Below the pieces are notes generated by a model that saw only the letters and a program-made list of their open reading frames with translations, did no database searches and had not been told where the DNA came from. Positions 15,544 to 17,089 of a stretch of 17,089 nucleotides of DNA are shown here, piece by piece (position 1 is the stretch's first letter; the number at the start of each line of letters is the position of its first letter). Source of the DNA: Firm-04 sp045628085 (GTDB lineage Bacteria; Bacillota; Clostridia; Oscillospirales; Ruminococcaceae); contig JAZQOZ010000005.1 in NCBI GenBank assembly GCA_045628085.1, positions 1-17,089 on the forward strand, read 5' to 3'. The position numbers were made by a program, and so were the translations under genes.

Positions 15544-15592
15544 GAAACGGTCGGGGAGATCGCCCGATGAATTTGAATCTGCGGAGAAAATT

Positions 15593-15820
15593 ATGGAAAG
15601 AATAAAGCTGGAAGAACTGCATTTTCAGACAAGAACAGAGGCACTGCGGTTCCTGAAACGCCTTTGGAATGCAGAACAAACCGAATGCCCGATATGCGGA
15701 AATGTTCTGGAATTGCTGCACAGGGGCGCAAAAAAAGATACTTGTGACTGGCAGTGCAAGACCTGCAATAAAACCTATAAAACAATGCATTTGCTCGATG
15801 AACTGAATCAGCAGGATTGA
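15593..15820 (+). CDS. 75-residue zinc-ribbon protein
   Basis: The start ATG 15593 follows GGAG (15583-15586) at six bases. The frame is open further upstream, but that part overlaps the promoter and looks non-coding. The N-terminal half is helical (EELHFQTRTEALRFLKRLW). Then come paired metal-binding cysteines, C32-P-I-C35 and C55-K-T-C58, with an extra Cys at 51, the pattern of a zinc ribbon. The layout (helix, CPICG, basic loop, WQCKTCNKTY) resembles the zinc-ribbon head of IS1595-type transposases (PF12760). However, no catalytic transposase domain follows before the stop. It is either a stand-alone nucleic-acid-binding protein or a tidy remnant. Its own promoter favours a functioning gene. 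Confidence 0.72.
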   Translation: MERIKLEELHFQTRTEALRFLKRLWNAEQTECPICGNVLELLHRGAKKDTCDWQCKTCNKTYKTMHLLDELNQQD

Positions 15821-16004
15821 ATGGATATCCGCGCAGACAGAAAAATACCCCGCACCGCCCTGATCGGCGATCTGCTGCGTGCTGTGCGGTATACGCCGTA
15901 ATGATATAATACACCGGAACATACAAAAAGGTTGCAGACATCAGAAAATTTTTTTGAGGCAGATGATGATATTGCGGACATATATAATACAAATATATTG
16001 CCAC

Positions 16005-16053
16005 AAAAAAAGCGCTTTTCACTCTGCACATACACGGAGAAGTGAAAAGCACT
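16005..16053 (-). terminator. minus-strand terminator-like hairpin
   Basis: The 13-base arms AGCGCTTTTCACT (16011-16023) and AGTGAAAAGCACT (16041-16053) pair with one wobble around a 17-base loop. Read on the minus strand, the stem is followed by seven T (complement of 16005-16011). It could end transcripts from the minus-strand gene at 16288-16647, although it is about 235 bases past that stop. Confidence 0.55.
16016..16049 (+). repeat. TTTTCAC...GTGAAAAG element, copy 1
   Basis: A 34-base inverted-repeat element, TTTTCAC then a CTGCACATACAC centre then AAGTGAAAAG. It matches copy 2 (16122-16155) at 30 of 34 positions, including the loop word ACATACAC. It forms the terminator-like hairpin above. 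Confidence 0.8.
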
Positions 16054-16121
16054 ATTGGAACATAGAAAAAGCAGGGCAATCTGACCATAATTCGAGCAAT
16101 AAATGCTATCTGGTTTGGCAG

Positions 16122-16162
16122 TTTTCACCCTGAACATACACTGAAAAGTGAAAAGTGAAAAG
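16122..16162 (+). repeat. TTTTCAC...GTGAAAAG element, copy 2, with TGAAAAG x3
   Basis: Second copy of the 34-base element. Its right arm is extended to three tandem heptamers TGAAAAG (16142-16162), so arm length varies by heptamer units. Conservation of both arms and of the loop ACATACAC suggests a dispersed repeat family rather than chance palindromes. Confidence 0.78.
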
Positions 16163-16287
16163 CGGAATGTTGCGGCAAGATAATTATACTCCTTGAATAT
16201 GGTTTACTTTTCTTTACTGTTGGATTTGATTTACTGTTCTTTATTTTTTATTCCGACGTTAAATGCAGTTGGGCGCGCAGCAGTTTA

Positions 16288-16647
16288 TCACGGATAATCT
16301 TTAGGTACACCATATTCTAGATTGCCTTGTGCTGAAAGAGAGATAATTACTAGATGTTTCGGAAGACCAGTTGGAATCGTCATTTTAGATATTTCTTCCC
16401 ATACTTTTGCACATTGTTCCGGATATGAGTTGTATAAAACGCCTGCAATGTCATAACGTATGAAAAGGTTTTCATCATTTAAAAATGGCAACAATTCCGA
16501 TGCACGGTTTTCATCAATAAGTGCTCTTGCACACTTTCGTATCTTGTCATGATATCTATTATATTCCCGCATAGAGCCATTATGTAACAAAATAGATTCT
16601 CTTTTTCGGCAGCATTCAATTATCTTTTGCACATAGTCAACTTTCAT
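16288..16647 (-). CDS. DUF2019 (HEAT-like) protein
   Basis: 119 residues on the minus strand. The start codon complement at 16645-16647 is preceded by GAGG (complement of 16653-16656) at five bases. The sequence fits the DUF2019 family (PF09450): an N-terminal helix with YNRYHDKIRKCARAL (29-43), then LLPFLNDENLFIRYDIAGVL (52-71), the HEAT-like core with its N-x-x-(V/I)-R signature, then PEQCAKVWEEISK. It ends NLEYGVPKDYP. No signal peptide or membrane segment. The family's role is unknown; such small solenoid proteins are often scattered in accessory loci. The gene is more AT-rich than the two-component and surface-protein genes, which suggests acquisition. A degenerate C-terminal copy of a paralogue lies directly upstream. 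No clear promoter is seen. Confidence 0.85.
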   Translation of the reverse strand: MKVDYVQKIIECCRKRESILLHNGSMREYNRYHDKIRKCARALIDENRASELLPFLNDENLFIRYDIAGVLYNSYPEQCAKVWEEISKMTIPTGLPKHLVIISLSAQGNLEYGVPKDYP

Positions 16648-16675
16648 ATATACCTCATTTTACCACAGCAGTTTA

Positions 16676-16726
16676 TCACGGAAAATCTTTTGGTATTCCA
16701 TACTTTAGGTTATCATGAGAAGTTTG
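16676..16726 (-). pseudogene. C-terminal remnant of a second DUF2019 paralogue
   Basis: On the minus strand, 16 codons followed by TGA read QTSHDNLKYGIPKDFP. They match the last residues of the intact neighbour (GNLEYGVPKDYP) and are preceded by an in-frame TAG (complement of 16727-16729). DNA similarity continues past the stop: AGCAGTTTATCACGGA occurs at 16279-16294 and 16667-16682, exactly 388 bases apart. The rest of the paralogue is missing, so this is a deletion scar of a tandem gene pair. Confidence 0.75.
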
Positions 16727-16780
16727 CTATTCTTCACCCATAATCCGGATGTTTATTTTAATTGGGCGCGGTGCGCAAAT

Positions 16781-16888
16781 GCGAGGGCACAACCCAAAGA
16801 GGACAGGTGGAAACTCGCTTGCGCTCGCATTCCCCCTATCCCCTTTAGGTTTTTCCCTCGCGCTCCCTTTTCCTGATTCCTAACCCCC
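16781..16888 (+). repeat. palindromic element, copy 1
   Basis: Arms 16781-16812 and 16830-16861 are 32 bases each and pair at 26 positions without gaps, around the 17-base loop 16813-16829 containing CGCTTGCGCTC. An asymmetric C/T-rich tail (16862-16888, beginning GCTCCCT) gives the element an orientation. Three of the six mismatches are C-A on the plus strand and so become G-U pairs in minus-strand RNA. Confidence 0.78.
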
Positions 16889-16977
16889 TTGCTTCGCGTA
16901 ATTTTCGTATTACTGTATTATATTATTTCAGAATCCGACTCAAAAAAACCGACATAAAGAAACCGGAGCGCATACAG
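16889..16977. other. spacer between the two inverted elements
   Basis: An AT-rich spacer of about 89 bases with no open frame of note. Together with the flanking elements, 16727-17089 contains no supportable gene. Nothing else is recognised in it. Confidence 0.55.
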
Positions 16978-17083
16978 AGGGGAGAAGGTAAGGAAAGAGG
17001 GAGCGCGAGGGGGAAAACCTTAGGGAGAGGGGAGATATGAGCGTAAGCGAAGAATCTCCTCTCCCTATGGTTCTTCCCCTCGC
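16978..17083 (-). repeat. palindromic element, copy 2 (inverted relative to copy 1)
   Basis: Arms 17005-17036 and 17054-17083 pair at 27 positions with a two-base bulge, around the loop 17037-17053, whose complement contains CGCTTACGCTC, one base from copy 1. The complement of 16978-17004 begins GCTCCCT and matches copy 1's tail. The similarity continues outward to the window edge (complement GCGAATGCGAGGGG, against GCGCAAATGCGAGGGC at copy 1), so the element may extend past 17089. Confidence 0.78.
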
Positions 17084-17089
17084 ATTCGC

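Larger units (their letters stand above)
15821..16287. other. gene-free stretch with hairpin repeats
   Basis: No convincing coding region is seen on either strand; open frames here lack ribosome binding sites and protein-like composition. It contains an imperfect GC-rich hairpin (CCGCAC 15850-15855 with GTGCGG 15884-15889), AT-rich DNA with isolated TATAAT words but no matching -35 elements, two copies of a TTTTCAC...GTGAAAA element, and the convergent end of the minus-strand DUF2019 gene. Confidence 0.6.

Noticed and set aside
15461..15922. Minus-strand open frame of 153 residues opposite the zinc-ribbon gene
   Set aside because: The plus strand has a promoter, ribosome binding site and clear zinc-ribbon cysteines. 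The minus frame has no supporting signals.
15905..15988. TATAAT words at 15905-15910 and 15983-15988 as promoters
   Set aside because: Neither has a -35 element at acceptable spacing, and no gene follows on the plus strand. Expected by chance in AT-rich DNA.
16268..16274. GTTGGGC as an integron attC core site (GTTRRRY)
   Set aside because: There is no matching RYYYAAC at the expected distance, no attC-like stem, and the second TTGGGCGCG copy lacks the leading G. Chance match.

Overview
The window looks like chromosomal DNA of a gut Firmicute of the Ruminococcus type (Oscillospiraceae). This is inferred, not proven. The signs are strong AGGAGG ribosome binding sites, TTGACA/TATAAT promoters often carrying an extended TGn, a huge secreted protein with InlB-type B-repeats and a poly-threonine linker of the kind seen in Ruminococcus surface proteins, and moderate GC content.

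Layout. Positions 1-353 hold the probable tail of an upstream gene, a strong terminator (88-139) and a promoter (243-271). That promoter drives a 47-residue peptide gene (354-497) and, 20 bases later, a 2,974-residue secreted protein (518-9442). The giant protein has a signal peptide, an N-terminal domain shared by many clostridial surface proteins, a large beta-rich body interrupted by two aspartate tracts, a 316-residue threonine tract, and C-terminal B-repeats. One B-repeat contains an inserted minisatellite. No LPXTG, dockerin or SLH anchor is visible. After a weak terminator, a new promoter (9592-9619) starts a tight operon: a UDP-GlcNAc 2-epimerase (wecB), a GtrA-like membrane protein, a polyprenyl-phosphate-type GT2 glycosyltransferase, and a small unknown protein. 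Together these look like the front end of a lipid-linked sugar pathway. A monocistronic unknown gene (12375-12677) follows, with a near-consensus promoter and a clear terminator.

Next is a two-component system: an OmpR/PhoB-type response regulator (12922-13590) and a histidine kinase with a large extracytoplasmic sensor (13603-15345). Its promoter carries four direct repeats with an exact 11-base period placed where a Pho-box-like operator would sit, which suggests autoregulation. A 75-residue zinc-ribbon protein (15593-15820) has its own promoter.

The right end (15821-17089) is accessory-like. It holds two copies of a TTTTCAC...GTGAAAA hairpin, a minus-strand DUF2019 (HEAT-like) gene in AT-rich DNA, the C-terminal remnant of a second DUF2019 paralogue just upstream of it, and two inverted copies of a roughly 105-base palindromic element.

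The most interesting points are the threonine tract beside a sugar-lipid operon, the minisatellite growing inside a B-repeat fold, the 11-base operator array, and the paired palindromic elements whose mismatches suggest a minus-strand RNA structure.
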